Counted from the first letter of the stretch, positions 1 through 7,432 are shown. The stretch is 11,207 nucleotides of DNA from Acidimicrobiaceae bacterium (GCA_003157945.1 PMFY01000377.1:1-11207); one strand, 5' to 3'. The notes: a model not told the origin generated them from the letters alone. Numbers and translations are program-made.

Positions 1-61
1 CGTCGTGGGGCGGTGTCGATCTTCTCTACGGCAAGGTTGGCGGCTGTCGGAGGGTCGCGGT

Positions 62-76
62 AGGGCCGAACGTCAC
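62..76 (-). promoter_or_regulatory. DosR/DevR-like box A
   Basis: The minus strand reads GTGACGTTCGGCCCT. It matches the other two boxes in the window at 11 shared positions (GAC-N-TTCGGC-N-CT). From memory, it matches the mycobacterial DosR-type form GGGACTTTCGGCCCT at 13 of 15 positions. Its centre lies 82 bp upstream of box B, so it could be a distal site for the STAS promoter or belong to a divergent gene off the left edge. The regulator is inferred; none is encoded here. Confidence 0.4.
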
Positions 77-143
77 GTCGACCCCGGGCCCACCGTCACC
101 CCACACCCCCGCCGGCGGAAGGTCGGGTGCAACCTGCGGGCAA

Positions 144-158
144 GGGACTTTCGGCTCT
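144..158 (+). promoter_or_regulatory. DosR/DevR-like box B, upstream of STAS gene
   Basis: The sequence GGGACTTTCGGCTCT differs from the DosR-type form GGGACTTTCGGCCCT at one base. It is followed after exactly 22 nt by GATCAT (181-186), the same spacing as between box C and TTTCAT at cydA. That position would place the box over or next to the -35 region, as expected for an activator of the NarL/FixJ response-regulator class. Binding is inferred. Confidence 0.5.
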
Positions 159-180
159 GGGGATCGGGAAACGACTCCAC

Positions 181-186
181 GATCAT
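181..186 (+). promoter_or_regulatory. Candidate -10 element for the STAS gene
   Basis: GATCAT lies 22 nt after the end of DosR-like box B. The cydA promoter has TTTCAT at the identical distance from its box. No good -35 hexamer is visible, which suits an activator-dependent promoter. The hexamer alone is weak, so the call rests on the conserved spacing. Confidence 0.3.
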
Positions 187-275
187 GTGGGTGGCCGGAT
201 CGGGGCCACCGGAGGGAGTTCCGGGGGTCCCGACACCGGGTGGGGAGCGGAGCGGCACCGAGCGGAGGTGGATCG

Positions 276-683
276 ATGGGGGTCGAGCGGGTCGGCACGG
301 CGACGTCGTCAGGGACGGGTGGCCTGGAGGCCGCGGTGGCTGCCGCGGTGCCGATCGGCCTGGCCGACTGGCGCGGTGACGTGGCCCTGGAGCTCTGGGT
401 GGAGTCCGACGCCGACCCCGTGCGCATCCGCATGGCGGGCCGGCTCGACGCCACCACTGCGGCCAACCTCGACGAGGTGGTGCGCGAGCTGCTGGCCGAC
501 GGCACGCGCCACATCGAACTCTGCACCGACGGCCTACGGGTCGTGGACGCCTCGGCCGTCGGGGCCCTGGCCGACGTCGAGCGCAGCGTGCGGCGGTCCG
601 GCGGTACCCTCCTGCGGGTGGCTCCGGCCATCGGACCGTTCCCCCGGTCGCACCACGGGGCGCCGCCGGCACACCGGCGCTGA
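276..683 (+). CDS. STAS-domain protein, anti-sigma-factor-antagonist-like
   Basis: This 135-residue protein has a STAS fold at about residues 48-118. The beta strand VRIRMAGRLDATTAANL is followed by the loop VVDASAVGAL and the helix ADVERSVRRSGG. STAS proteins of this size usually bind anti-sigma kinases in partner-switching circuits or act as subunits of sensory complexes. The site that is phosphorylated in SpoIIAA-type members (first residue of the Asp-Ser-Ser motif) is Ala92 here, followed by Ser93, so normal phospho-regulation may be absent. The N-terminal 40 residues and the Pro/His-rich tail are not part of the domain. I chose ATG 276 because GGAGGTG (264-270) sits 5 nt upstream; an in-frame GTG at 240 lacks such a site. 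The GNAT gene starts 59 nt downstream. The upstream boxes suggest hypoxia-linked control. The partner protein is unknown. Confidence 0.75.
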   Translation: MGVERVGTATSSGTGGLEAAVAAAVPIGLADWRGDVALELWVESDADPVRIRMAGRLDATTAANLDEVVRELLADGTRHIELCTDGLRVVDASAVGALADVERSVRRSGGTLLRVAPAIGPFPRSHHGAPPAHRR

Positions 684-729
684 GCGTCCGACCCGGTGCG
701 CGGGTGGACGCGCCGCCGGACCCAGGGCC

Positions 730-735
730 TAGCAT
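730..735 (+). promoter_or_regulatory. Candidate -10 element giving a leaderless GNAT mRNA
   Basis: TAGCAT fits the actinobacterial TANNNT -10 pattern. Exactly 7 nt separate it from ATG 743, so transcription would begin at or next to the start codon. The only Shine-Dalgarno-like run before the ATG (AGGT, 737-740) is too close to work. The -35 region is weak. Leaderless genes of this form are common in actinobacteria; this one is inferred. Confidence 0.35.
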
Positions 736-742
736 CAGGTCG

Positions 743-1309
743 ATGCCCGACGGACCCGACACCGGACCGCCGGCCACCGACGTCTACCCGTCGGGGCTCG
801 AGTCGACGGAGCGGCTGCGGGACGGCTCCGAGGTCCTGTTCCGGCCCATCCGGATGACCGACGGCGAGGCCATGACCGCGTTCCACGACTCGCTGTCGCC
901 CCGCTCGGTCTACCGGAGGTTCTTCTCCGCCCATCCCCACCTGTCGGTCGGCGAGGTGGAGCGGTTCACCCACGTGGACTACGTCGACCGGATGGCCTTC
1001 GTGGCCACCGACGTCGGGCGCATCGTCGCCGTCGGGCGCTACGAGCGCCTGCCGGAAACCGACGAGGCCGAGGTGGCCTTCGTCGTCACCGACGAGTACC
1101 AGCGCCGGGGGATCGGCTCCCGCCTGCTCGTCCACCTGGCCGAGGCCGCCCGTAGCCACGGCATCGCCCACTTCCACGCCCAGACCCTGTCCGAGAACCG
1201 GGACATGCTGGGTGTCTTCCTGTCCTCCGGCTACCCGGTGACCACGACGTCCGATTCCGGCACGGTGACCGTCCGGTTCCCCATCGACCCCGCCGACGTG
1301 ACGGGCTAG
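743..1309 (+). CDS. GNAT-family N-acetyltransferase, Pat-like
   Basis: This 188-residue protein is a single GNAT domain (about residues 25-180) that would transfer an acetyl group from acetyl-CoA to an amine, possibly a protein lysine. The acetyl-CoA-binding motif A is visible as VVTDEYQRRGIGSRLL (114-129), with the Gln/Arg-x-x-Gly-x-Gly core at 120-125. Glu110 precedes the core strand. The segments FRPIRMTD, LSPRSVYRRFFS and ERFTHVDYVDRMAFVA are typical of the Pat family, the cAMP- or domain-fused lysine acetyltransferases of mycobacteria. No cyclic-nucleotide domain is attached here. I chose ATG 743 because the TAGCAT element 7 nt upstream suits a leaderless start; GTG 704 would add 13 unconserved residues. 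The stop codon interlocks with that of cydC in the palindrome CTAG. The GNAT call is firm; the Pat-like substrate is inference. Confidence 0.85.
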   Translation: MPDGPDTGPPATDVYPSGLESTERLRDGSEVLFRPIRMTDGEAMTAFHDSLSPRSVYRRFFSAHPHLSVGEVERFTHVDYVDRMAFVATDVGRIVAVGRYERLPETDEAEVAFVVTDEYQRRGIGSRLLVHLAEAARSHGIAHFHAQTLSENRDMLGVFLSSGYPVTTTSDSGTVTVRFPIDPADVTG

Positions 1310-2988
1310 ACGTCCCGGCGGGACGTGGCGACCACCCGGCCGGCATCGACGACGGCCACGTCGTCGAAGTGGCCGAGTTCCTCGTCGCGGTGGGTGATGT
1401 AGACGACGGTCGTCCCGACGGATGCGGTCACCACGTCGTCGACGAGGCGTCGTGCCGTGGGGCGGTCCAGGCCCGCGGTCGGCTCGTCGAGCACGAGTAC
1501 CGGTGCGCCGGCCAGGAGGGCACGGGCCAGAGCCACCCGTTGCCGCTGGCCTCCGGACAGTCGGGCGCCCCGCTCGCCCACGGGGGTGTCCATGCCGTCG
1601 GGCAGCGCGTCGATCCACGGTCCGAGCTGGGCCCGCCGCGCCGCGTCGGCGATCTCCGCCGGGGTGGCGCCCGGGCGGGCCACGGCGATGTTGCCGCCGA
1701 TGGTGGTGGGGAAGAGGTGTGCGTCCTGGCCGACCCAGCCGATGCGGCCGCGGACGGCATCCTGGGCCAGCTCGTCGAGCGCGGTCCCGCCGAGCCGGGC
1801 GGCGCCGGACTCCAGACCCCAGAACCGCAGCAGCACGTTGACGATGCTGCTCTTGCCCGCACCGCTGGGCCCGACCACGGCGAGGTGACGGCCTTCGGGC
1901 ACCGACAGCGAGAGTCCGTCCAGCACCCGCGGCCCACCGGTCGTGTAGCGCAGCACGGCATCCTCGAGGGCCACCTCGCACCCGGGGGGGAGGGGCACCG
2001 GAGTGGCGGGGTCCTCCACCGGCACGGGCAGGTCGGCCACAGCCACCAGGCGGGCCGCCGCTTCCCGGTGGTCGGCCATCCTGGCCACGGCGTCCGCGGC
2101 GGGCGCCACCACCTCGAAGGCGCCGAGGGCCACCAGTGGCAGCACCGCAGCCATGAACCCGGGCAGACGGTGCTCGGTGATGGCCGACGTCGACACGGCC
2201 AGGAGCCCGATCACCGCGCCTCCGGTGCAGAGCATCACGAGGGCCGACACCGCGCCATCGGACCACGACCGGTGGCGCGCCCGTCGCTCGAGCGCGGCGT
2301 CCGACGCCAGGGCCCGCTCCAGGTACTCGTCGTCGCGGCCCATCGCCACCAGGTCCGGCGCCGCGGCCAGCAGTTCGACCACGTCCGCGCCGAGCTCGCC
2401 CCGCAGTGCACCCTCACCCGTCCCGAGGTGCCGCCGGCGGACCCAGGCCAGACCGGAGGCGGCGGCGCATCCACCGAGCAGGAACGTGGCCAGCACGAGA
2501 CCGCCCAGGGGCAGGACCAGGGTCACCACGGCCACGGTGACCGTGGCGGTCACCCCGGCCACGAGGAGGGGGGCGACGCCCCGGAGGTAGACGTCCTGGA
2601 GCAGGTCCACGTCGGCCGTGGCCCGGGCCAGCAGGTCGCCGTCCCGCCAACCGGCCACTCCGGCCGGCGAGCGCGGGGCGATCTGGTCGTAGAGCCACAG
2701 TCGCACCCGCCCGAGTGCGCCCAGGGCGGCGTCGTGGGACACCAGCCGCTCGGCGTAGCGCAGTGGGCCGCGGCTCAGGGCCAGGAGCTGGACGGCGGCC
2801 ATCAGCAGCGTGAGGGTGTAGAGCGGTGGACGGAGCGCCGCCTTGTCGATGAGGGCACCTGAGCAGGCCAGCAGTCCCACCGTGCACAGCGCCGCGGCCG
2901 TCCCCAGCGCCGTGCTGAGCAGGAACCGCGGACCGTCCGGGGCGCCGATGCGCAGGATCCGGGCCAGCGGGCCCCGTCCGCGGATCAT
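1306..2988 (-). CDS. cydC: CydC, ABC transporter subunit for cytochrome bd assembly
   Basis: This 560-residue half-transporter pairs with CydD. The CydDC exporter moves reductant (glutathione/cysteine or heme-related cargo, depending on the study) out of the cytoplasm and is needed to mature cytochrome bd. Residues 1-310 form the membrane domain, with hydrophobic segments near 22-47, 55-72, 138-182 and 247-295. The ATPase domain has Walker A GPSGAGKS (373-380), Q-loop Gln421, signature LSGGQ (477-481), Walker B VLVLDEPTAGLD (497-508) and switch His533. Start ATG 2988 overlaps the cydD TGA as ATGA, indicating translational coupling. It is the last gene of the operon. Its stop shares CTAG with the convergent GNAT gene, and its final codons carry a hairpin. 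The length is normal for the family, and assignment as CydC rests on order plus the N-terminal sequence. Confidence 0.93.
   Translation of the reverse strand: MIRGRGPLARILRIGAPDGPRFLLSTALGTAAALCTVGLLACSGALIDKAALRPPLYTLTLLMAAVQLLALSRGPLRYAERLVSHDAALGALGRVRLWLYDQIAPRSPAGVAGWRDGDLLARATADVDLLQDVYLRGVAPLLVAGVTATVTVAVVTLVLPLGGLVLATFLLGGCAAASGLAWVRRRHLGTGEGALRGELGADVVELLAAAPDLVAMGRDDEYLERALASDAALERRARHRSWSDGAVSALVMLCTGGAVIGLLAVSTSAITEHRLPGFMAAVLPLVALGAFEVVAPAADAVARMADHREAAARLVAVADLPVPVEDPATPVPLPPGCEVALEDAVLRYTTGGPRVLDGLSLSVPEGRHLAVVGPSGAGKSSIVNVLLRFWGLESGAARLGGTALDELAQDAVRGRIGWVGQDAHLFPTTIGGNIAVARPGATPAEIADAARRAQLGPWIDALPDGMDTPVGERGARLSGGQRQRVALARALLAGAPVLVLDEPTAGLDRPTARRLVDDVVTASVGTTVVYITHRDEELGHFDDVAVVDAGRVVATSRRDV
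1310..1326 (+). terminator. Compact hairpin at the GNAT 3' end, inside cydC
   Basis: The perfect inverted repeat ACGTCCC-GGC-GGGACGT starts one base after the GNAT stop codon. It has 7-bp arms and a 3-nt loop. It lies within the last codons of cydC, so it could end transcription from the left while being translated from the right. There is no T-run, as is common in high-GC actinobacteria. Function as a terminator is inferred. Confidence 0.4.
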
Positions 2989-4691
2989 CCGGTGCCCCCG
3001 GTGCCGAACGGACGGGCCGCCGCCGCCGCCCGGGCGACGTCGGGCGGTGCAGTCGCCGGGCGGGCGGTCGCAGGCGGACCCGCCACCACGTGTCCGGCCA
3101 GCAGGGTGACGGTGCGGTCGACCCGACCGAGGAGGCCACCCCGGTGGGCGGCCATCACCACGGACCGTCCCTCGAGCCAGGGTGCCAGCACGTGGCGCAG
3201 TTCCTCCTCGCGGGCGGCGTCGAGGTGGGCGGTGGGCTCGTCGAGCAGGACGACCGGCACGTCGCGCAGCACGGCCCGGCCGATGGCGATGCGCTGGCGC
3301 TCGCCGGCGCTCAGTGTCAGCCCACCCTCGCCGACCGGGGTGGCGAGGCCGCCCGGGAGGCGTGCCACCAGACCGTCGAGTCCGGACCGCTCGAGGGCAC
3401 GACGCACGTCGCCCGCGCTGGCGTCGGGGTTGCCCAACCGCAGGTTGTCCTCGAGGGTGCCGCGCACGAGCGCCGGCCGCTGCGGCACCCAGGCCACCTG
3501 TCGGCGCCAGTCGCGCAGATGGCCCGGGGTCAGGAGGCGGTCCCCGACGAGGACCCCACCCGACTCCGGCACCACGAAGCCCATGAGCACGTTCAGCAGC
3601 GTCGACTTGCCCGAGCCCGATTCGCCCACCACGGCCAGGTGTTCCCCCGGGCGGAGTTCCAGGTCGACCTCGTCGAGGACCGCCTGGGACCGACCGGTGT
3701 GGCGGACCGTGATGTCGGCCAGGCGGAGCGGGTGCCGGGCCGGGTCGGGGAGCGGACGGACGTCGGCGGCGTCCGTCGGGACGACCACGGCGTCGGCCGC
3801 GTCGAGCACGTCGAGGATCCGGGCGGCCGCCGCCCGTCCCTCCGCACTCGAGTGGAACTCGGCGCCGGCCCGCCGGAGCGGCAGGTAGACCTCCGGGGCG
3901 AGGACCAGGATGGCCAGCGCCGTGCCCAGGGGGAGGGAGCCGTGGAGGAGGCGCAGACCGAGGAAGAGCGCGACCAGGGCGGTGCCGACCGAGGCCATGG
4001 TCTCGAGGGCCAGCGACGACAGGAAGGCCACCTTCAGGGTGGACATGGTCTCGTCGTGGAGCTCCCGGTTGGCCCGCGCCAGCGTGTGGCGTCCGTCGTC
4101 GGTGCGACCGAAGGCGCGCAGGGTGGGGAGCCCCTGGAGGAGGTCGTAGAACGTGGCCGCCAACCCGGACAGCCTGGCCCACTGGCGGTCGGCGTTCCTC
4201 GTGGCCTCGAGGCCGAGGAGGATCATGAACAGGGGGATGACGGCCACCGTCAGCGCGAGGATGACGGCGCTGAACCAGTCGCGTACGACGATGCAGGCCA
4301 GCAGGATCACCGGGGTCAGGGCCGACAGGACGAGGGTGGGCAGGTACCGGGCGAAGTACCCGTCGAGGGCGTCGACGCCCTGGGTGGCCGAGGCCGCCAG
4401 CTCACCGGTGCGTTCGCCGGCCAGCCAGGACGGCCCGAGGGCCACGGCCCGGGTGAGCAGCTGGCGGCGCAGGGTCGAGGTGACCGTGGCGGAGGTGCGG
4501 TGGGCCGCCACCTCGCCGGCCCAGGCCGCGCCGGCCCGCAGGGCGAAGGCGGCCGCCAGGGCCACCAGCGCCGGGACGGTGCGGCCCAGCCCCGCGTGCC
4601 CGATCAGGACCTCCTGGACGATCAGGCCGAGCAGGACGGCCTGGGCCACCAGCGCCGCCGTGCCGATCACGCCGACGGTCACGGCGGCCAC
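2985..4691 (-). CDS. cydD: CydD, ABC transporter subunit for cytochrome bd assembly
   Basis: This is the partner of CydC in the heterodimeric exporter required for cytochrome bd assembly. From GTG 4691 it is 568 residues. The membrane domain (about 1-290) contains the CydD-like stretch around TPVILLACIVVRDWFSAVI and FMILLGLEATRNADRQW. The ATPase has Walker A GESGSGKS (356-363), Q-loop Gln404, the variant signature LSAGE (460-464), Walker B VVLLDEPTAHLD (480-491) and switch His516. GTG 4691 is the first ATG/GTG/TTG in frame but has no ribosome binding site. The frame stays open upstream and encodes VDPRLLDRARATRHYL, which resembles the usual CydD N-terminus. The real start is therefore probably CTG 4772, which overlaps the cydB TGA (CTGA) with GAGGG 9 nt upstream. 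That would give 595 residues. It overlaps cydC by 4 bp. Confidence 0.92.
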   Translation of the reverse strand: MAAVTVGVIGTAALVAQAVLLGLIVQEVLIGHAGLGRTVPALVALAAAFALRAGAAWAGEVAAHRTSATVTSTLRRQLLTRAVALGPSWLAGERTGELAASATQGVDALDGYFARYLPTLVLSALTPVILLACIVVRDWFSAVILALTVAVIPLFMILLGLEATRNADRQWARLSGLAATFYDLLQGLPTLRAFGRTDDGRHTLARANRELHDETMSTLKVAFLSSLALETMASVGTALVALFLGLRLLHGSLPLGTALAILVLAPEVYLPLRRAGAEFHSSAEGRAAAARILDVLDAADAVVVPTDAADVRPLPDPARHPLRLADITVRHTGRSQAVLDEVDLELRPGEHLAVVGESGSGKSTLLNVLMGFVVPESGGVLVGDRLLTPGHLRDWRRQVAWVPQRPALVRGTLEDNLRLGNPDASAGDVRRALERSGLDGLVARLPGGLATPVGEGGLTLSAGERQRIAIGRAVLRDVPVVLLDEPTAHLDAAREEELRHVLAPWLEGRSVVMAAHRGGLLGRVDRTVTLLAGHVVAGPPATARPATAPPDVARAAAAARPFGTGGTG

Positions 4692-4768
4692 CAGGTAGTG
4701 ACGGGTGGCCCTGGCCCGGTCGAGCAGACGGGGGTCGACCGGCCGGCGGTCCTCCGGACCGGCGTCGC

Positions 4769-5926
4769 TCAGGACGCGCCGCCCTCGTTGTCGACGGTTC
4801 CGGTGACGGCTGCACCGGCCGGTGTGGCAGCGGATGCTGCAGCCCCGCTCGAGGGGGCACCGCCGGCCGGCCCGTCACCCACGGCCTCGACCGGGTCACC
4901 CGGACGACGCACGCGCTCCCGGAAGACCCAGTAGGACCAGCCCTGGTAGACGAGCACCAGCGGCGTGAAGATGAGGGCGACGATGGTCATGACCTTGAGC
5001 GTGTAGGGCGCCGACGCCGAGTTCCCGATGGTCAGGTTGAAGGCGGGCGAGATGCTCGACACCATGACCCGGGGGTACAGGTTGAGGAAGATCGTCGCCA
5101 CCAGACCGACGAGGGCCACGGCGTTGGCCACGAAGGCCCATCCCTCGAGCTTCTCCCGCAGGAGCCATCCGACCGCGGCGACCGCGGCGATCGCCAGGAT
5201 CGGCACGAACGGCGGCACGATGCCGGTGTCGTGGGCATGGTGGGCGTTGAGGTAGGTCCACGTCAGGAAGCCCAGCAGGGCGACGGTGGCCGCCGGGGCG
5301 AGCACCTTGGCGATGCCCCGGGCCCGCTCCTTGATCTCCCCGGTCGTCTTGAGCGTGAGGAACACGCTGCCGTGGAGGGCGAACAACAGGAGCGTGGTGA
5401 CCCCGCCCAGCAGGCTGTAGATGTTCAGCAGGTTGAAGAACGAGCCGAGATAGTGCCCGTTGGGCCCGATCGGCGTGCCCCGCAGGATGTTGGCGAAGGC
5501 GACACCCCACAGGATCGCCGGCAGCAGGCTGCCCCAGAAGATGGCGTGGTCCCAGGCCAGCTTCCACTGGGGCATGACCCGCTTGGCCCGGAACTCGAAG
5601 GCCACACCCCGGAAGATCAGGGCGGCCAGGATCAGGAACAGCGGGAGGTAGAAGCCGCTGAACAACGTGGCGTACCAGTCGGGGAAGGCGGCGAAGGTGG
5701 CGCCACCGGCCACGAGGAGCCAGACCTCGTTGCCGTCCCAGACGGGGCCGATCGTGTTGATCATGACCCGTCGGTCGAGCTCGGTCCTCCCGATCACCGG
5801 GAGCAGGATGCCCACCCCGAAGTCGAATCCCTCGAGCACGAAGTAGCCGCTCCACAGCACGGCGATGATCAGGAACCAGAAGATCTCCAGTCCGGTGTAC
5901 GCAGGTGCGACCGCAGCGATCGTCAT
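4769..5926 (-). CDS. cydB: Cytochrome bd quinol oxidase subunit II (CydB)
   Basis: This is the second membrane subunit of the bd-type terminal oxidase, which oxidises quinol and reduces oxygen to water at low oxygen levels without pumping protons. The 385-residue protein has about eight to nine hydrophobic helices. Family landmarks are LEGFDFGVG (31-39), MINTIGPVWDGNEVW (55-69, with Asp64), SGFYLPLFLILAALIFRG (90-107, with Arg106) and YQGWSYWVFRERV near the C-terminus. The last 45 residues (341-385) are an Ala/Gly/Pro-rich tail beyond the core fold. ATG 5926 was chosen because AGGGAG lies about 7 nt upstream and the protein then begins as family members do; a frame open to 6037 only adds low-complexity sequence. 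It lies 19 nt after cydA. Its stop touches the probable CTG start of cydD. Confidence 0.95.
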   Translation of the reverse strand: MTIAAVAPAYTGLEIFWFLIIAVLWSGYFVLEGFDFGVGILLPVIGRTELDRRVMINTIGPVWDGNEVWLLVAGGATFAAFPDWYATLFSGFYLPLFLILAALIFRGVAFEFRAKRVMPQWKLAWDHAIFWGSLLPAILWGVAFANILRGTPIGPNGHYLGSFFNLLNIYSLLGGVTTLLLFALHGSVFLTLKTTGEIKERARGIAKVLAPAATVALLGFLTWTYLNAHHAHDTGIVPPFVPILAIAAVAAVGWLLREKLEGWAFVANAVALVGLVATIFLNLYPRVMVSSISPAFNLTIGNSASAPYTLKVMTIVALIFTPLVLVYQGWSYWVFRERVRRPGDPVEAVGDGPAGGAPSSGAAASAATPAGAAVTGTVDNEGGAS

Positions 5927-5945
5927 CGTCGGTTCTCCCTCTCGC

Positions 5946-7418
5946 TCAGTAGATGAGGGCCGGGGCCCGGTCGTCGTGGTGCTCGGAGTCGCCGTCGAAG
6001 TCGGCGGACAGCTCCTCGGTCGATCCGTCGCCCCCACCCGGCTTCGCCTGGCCGTGCTCGTCGACGCTGTCGGGATCGAGCTTGGCGTAGCGGGCCATCA
6101 GGCCGAAGTCGATGATGGCCAGGATGCTGTAGATGGCGGTGAAACCGACCAGGGTGGCGACCACGTAGCCGGTGCCGATGGGCGACACGCCCTTCGCCGT
6201 CTTGAGGAGCCCGTAGACGACCCAGGGCTGGCGGCCCATCTCGGTGAAGATCCACCCGGTCGCATTGGCGATGAAGGGGAGCAGCAGTGCGGGCACCGCC
6301 AGTCTGAGGAACCACTTCGACGTGTCGAGCTTGCGCCGGTAGAGCAGGACCATGCCCCAGGCCAGGCCGAGGAACATGAGGATGCCGCAGCCCACCATGA
6401 TGCGGAAGGTCCAGTAGGTCACCCACAGGACGGGGACGTAGCTGCCCTTGCCGTACTTGGCGGTCTCACTGGCCTGGATCTGGTTGATCCCCTGGACGGG
6501 GCCGTCCCAGCTGTTGTCCGACAGCACGGACAGCGCGTGGGGGACCCGGATCTGGAAGACGGGGTCACCGGACAGGTTGCCGACGGTGAGGAGCGAGAAG
6601 CTCGCTCCGTTCGTGGTGTTGTACTCCGCTTCGGCGGCGGCCATCTTCATGGGCTGCTGCTTCTCCATGAGTCGGGCCTGGTTGTCGCCGAAGAACATGG
6701 TGGCGACGACGGCCACGACGCCCACCACGAGGGCGAGCTTGGCCGAGGCGGCGAACACCGGGTGGGGCCCGTTGCCGGCCTTCTGGTCCCCGCGGAGATG
6801 CCAGGCGCTGATGCCCAGCATCAGCATCGCCGCCGTGACCAGTGCCGCCGTGAACACGTGGAGGAAGGAACTGATGAGCGTGCTGTTGGTCATGACCGCC
6901 CAGAAGTTGGTCATGATCGCCCGGTTGCCCTCGATCTTGTAGCCGACGGGGTGCTGCATCCAGGCATTGGCGGCGAGGATGAAGTACGCCGACAGCATGG
7001 TGCCGATGCTGACCAGCCAGATGGAGGCCAGGTGCACCTTGGGGGAGACCCGGCCCTTGCCGAACATCCAGATGCCGAGGAAGGTCGACTCGAGGAAGAA
7101 CGCCAGGAGGGCCTCGACGGCCAGTGGGGCGCCGAAGACGCTGCCCACGTAGCGGGAGTACTCCGACCAGTTCATGCCGAACTGGAACTCCTGCACGATG
7201 CCCGTCACCACCCCGATGGCGAAGTTGATGAGGAACAGGCGACGCCAGAAGATCGTCATCTGCTCCCACTTCGCGCGTTTCACCGCGTCATGCCGCGACC
7301 GGTAGGCCGCGGTCTGCATGACGGCCAGCAGCAGGGCGAGGCCGATGGTGAGTGGGACGAAGATGAAGTGGAAGACGGTGGTGATACCGAACTGCCAGCG
7401 GGAGAGGAGAAGTGTCAT
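5946..7418 (-). CDS. cydA: Cytochrome bd quinol oxidase subunit I (CydA)
   Basis: This is the catalytic, heme-carrying subunit of cytochrome bd in the cytoplasmic membrane. The 490-residue protein keeps the residues known from E. coli CydA. His17 matches the b595-side ligand, and His187 (in SFLHVF) with Met341 (in FRIMVGCG) match the heme b558 ligands. Glu102 and Glu110 match the proton-path glutamates, Lys258 and Glu263 the quinol-loop pair, and Arg339 and Glu393 (TEMGRQPW) are also present. Only 83 residues separate the Lys and Met that are 141 apart in E. coli, so this is a short Q-loop enzyme. The tail after 445 is hydrophilic and acidic. ATG 7418 is preferred to the adjacent GTG 7421 because no ribosome binding site precedes either and a -10-like TTTCAT lies 8 nt upstream, suggesting a leaderless mRNA. 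It is the first gene of cydABDC. Confidence 0.96.
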   Translation of the reverse strand: MTLLLSRWQFGITTVFHFIFVPLTIGLALLLAVMQTAAYRSRHDAVKRAKWEQMTIFWRRLFLINFAIGVVTGIVQEFQFGMNWSEYSRYVGSVFGAPLAVEALLAFFLESTFLGIWMFGKGRVSPKVHLASIWLVSIGTMLSAYFILAANAWMQHPVGYKIEGNRAIMTNFWAVMTNSTLISSFLHVFTAALVTAAMLMLGISAWHLRGDQKAGNGPHPVFAASAKLALVVGVVAVVATMFFGDNQARLMEKQQPMKMAAAEAEYNTTNGASFSLLTVGNLSGDPVFQIRVPHALSVLSDNSWDGPVQGINQIQASETAKYGKGSYVPVLWVTYWTFRIMVGCGILMFLGLAWGMVLLYRRKLDTSKWFLRLAVPALLLPFIANATGWIFTEMGRQPWVVYGLLKTAKGVSPIGTGYVVATLVGFTAIYSILAIIDFGLMARYAKLDPDSVDEHGQAKPGGGDGSTEELSADFDGDSEHHDDRAPALIY

Positions 7419-7426
7419 CACCGATG

Positions 7427-7432
7427 ATGAAA
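7427..7432 (-). promoter_or_regulatory. Candidate -10 element for cydABDC
   Basis: The minus strand reads TTTCAT 8 nt before ATG 7418 and exactly 22 nt after the end of DosR-like box C. This matches the box-to-GATCAT spacing at the STAS gene. It would give a leaderless or nearly leaderless cydA transcript, in line with the missing Shine-Dalgarno sequence. The hexamer match is only moderate. Confidence 0.35.

Larger units (their letters stand above)
1..275. other. Non-coding leader region upstream of the STAS gene
   Basis: I see no convincing gene in this stretch. The open frames crossing it are arginine/glycine/proline-rich and look like by-products of high GC. It holds two DosR-like boxes (62-76 and 144-158), a candidate -10 element (181-186) and the ribosome binding site GGAGGTG (264-270) of the STAS gene. 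If transcription starts near 194, the 5' untranslated leader is about 80 nt. The box at 62-76 points leftward and could also serve a divergent gene beyond the window edge. Confidence 0.6.

Noticed and set aside
120..170. Possible riboswitch in the STAS leader
   Set aside because: Short GC-rich stems can be drawn, but no known riboswitch core is recognisable, and the notable sequence is better explained as the DosR-like box.
200..230. GGGAGTTCCGGGGGTCCC as another regulatory box
   Set aside because: Several mismatches at core positions. The similarity is mostly G/C runs.
26..2266. Very long open frame (746 codons) opposite the STAS and GNAT genes and crossing cydC
   Set aside because: Its composition is Arg/Gly/Pro-rich with no domain, and it conflicts with three well-supported genes. 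Long antisense frames are common at this GC content.
2989..4182. N-terminal extension of cydC by about 400 residues
   Set aside because: The extension is an out-of-frame reading of cydD. ATG 2988 overlaps the cydD stop and gives a normal CydC length.
3090..4934. 614-codon plus-strand frame antisense to cydD
   Set aside because: Gln/Gly/His-rich low-complexity shadow of the cydD reading frame, with no recognisable domain and no ribosome binding site.
5865..7427. 520-codon plus-strand frame covering all of cydA
   Set aside because: It mirrors the codon positions of cydA, which has every expected catalytic residue. The translation is acidic and repetitive, with no known motif.
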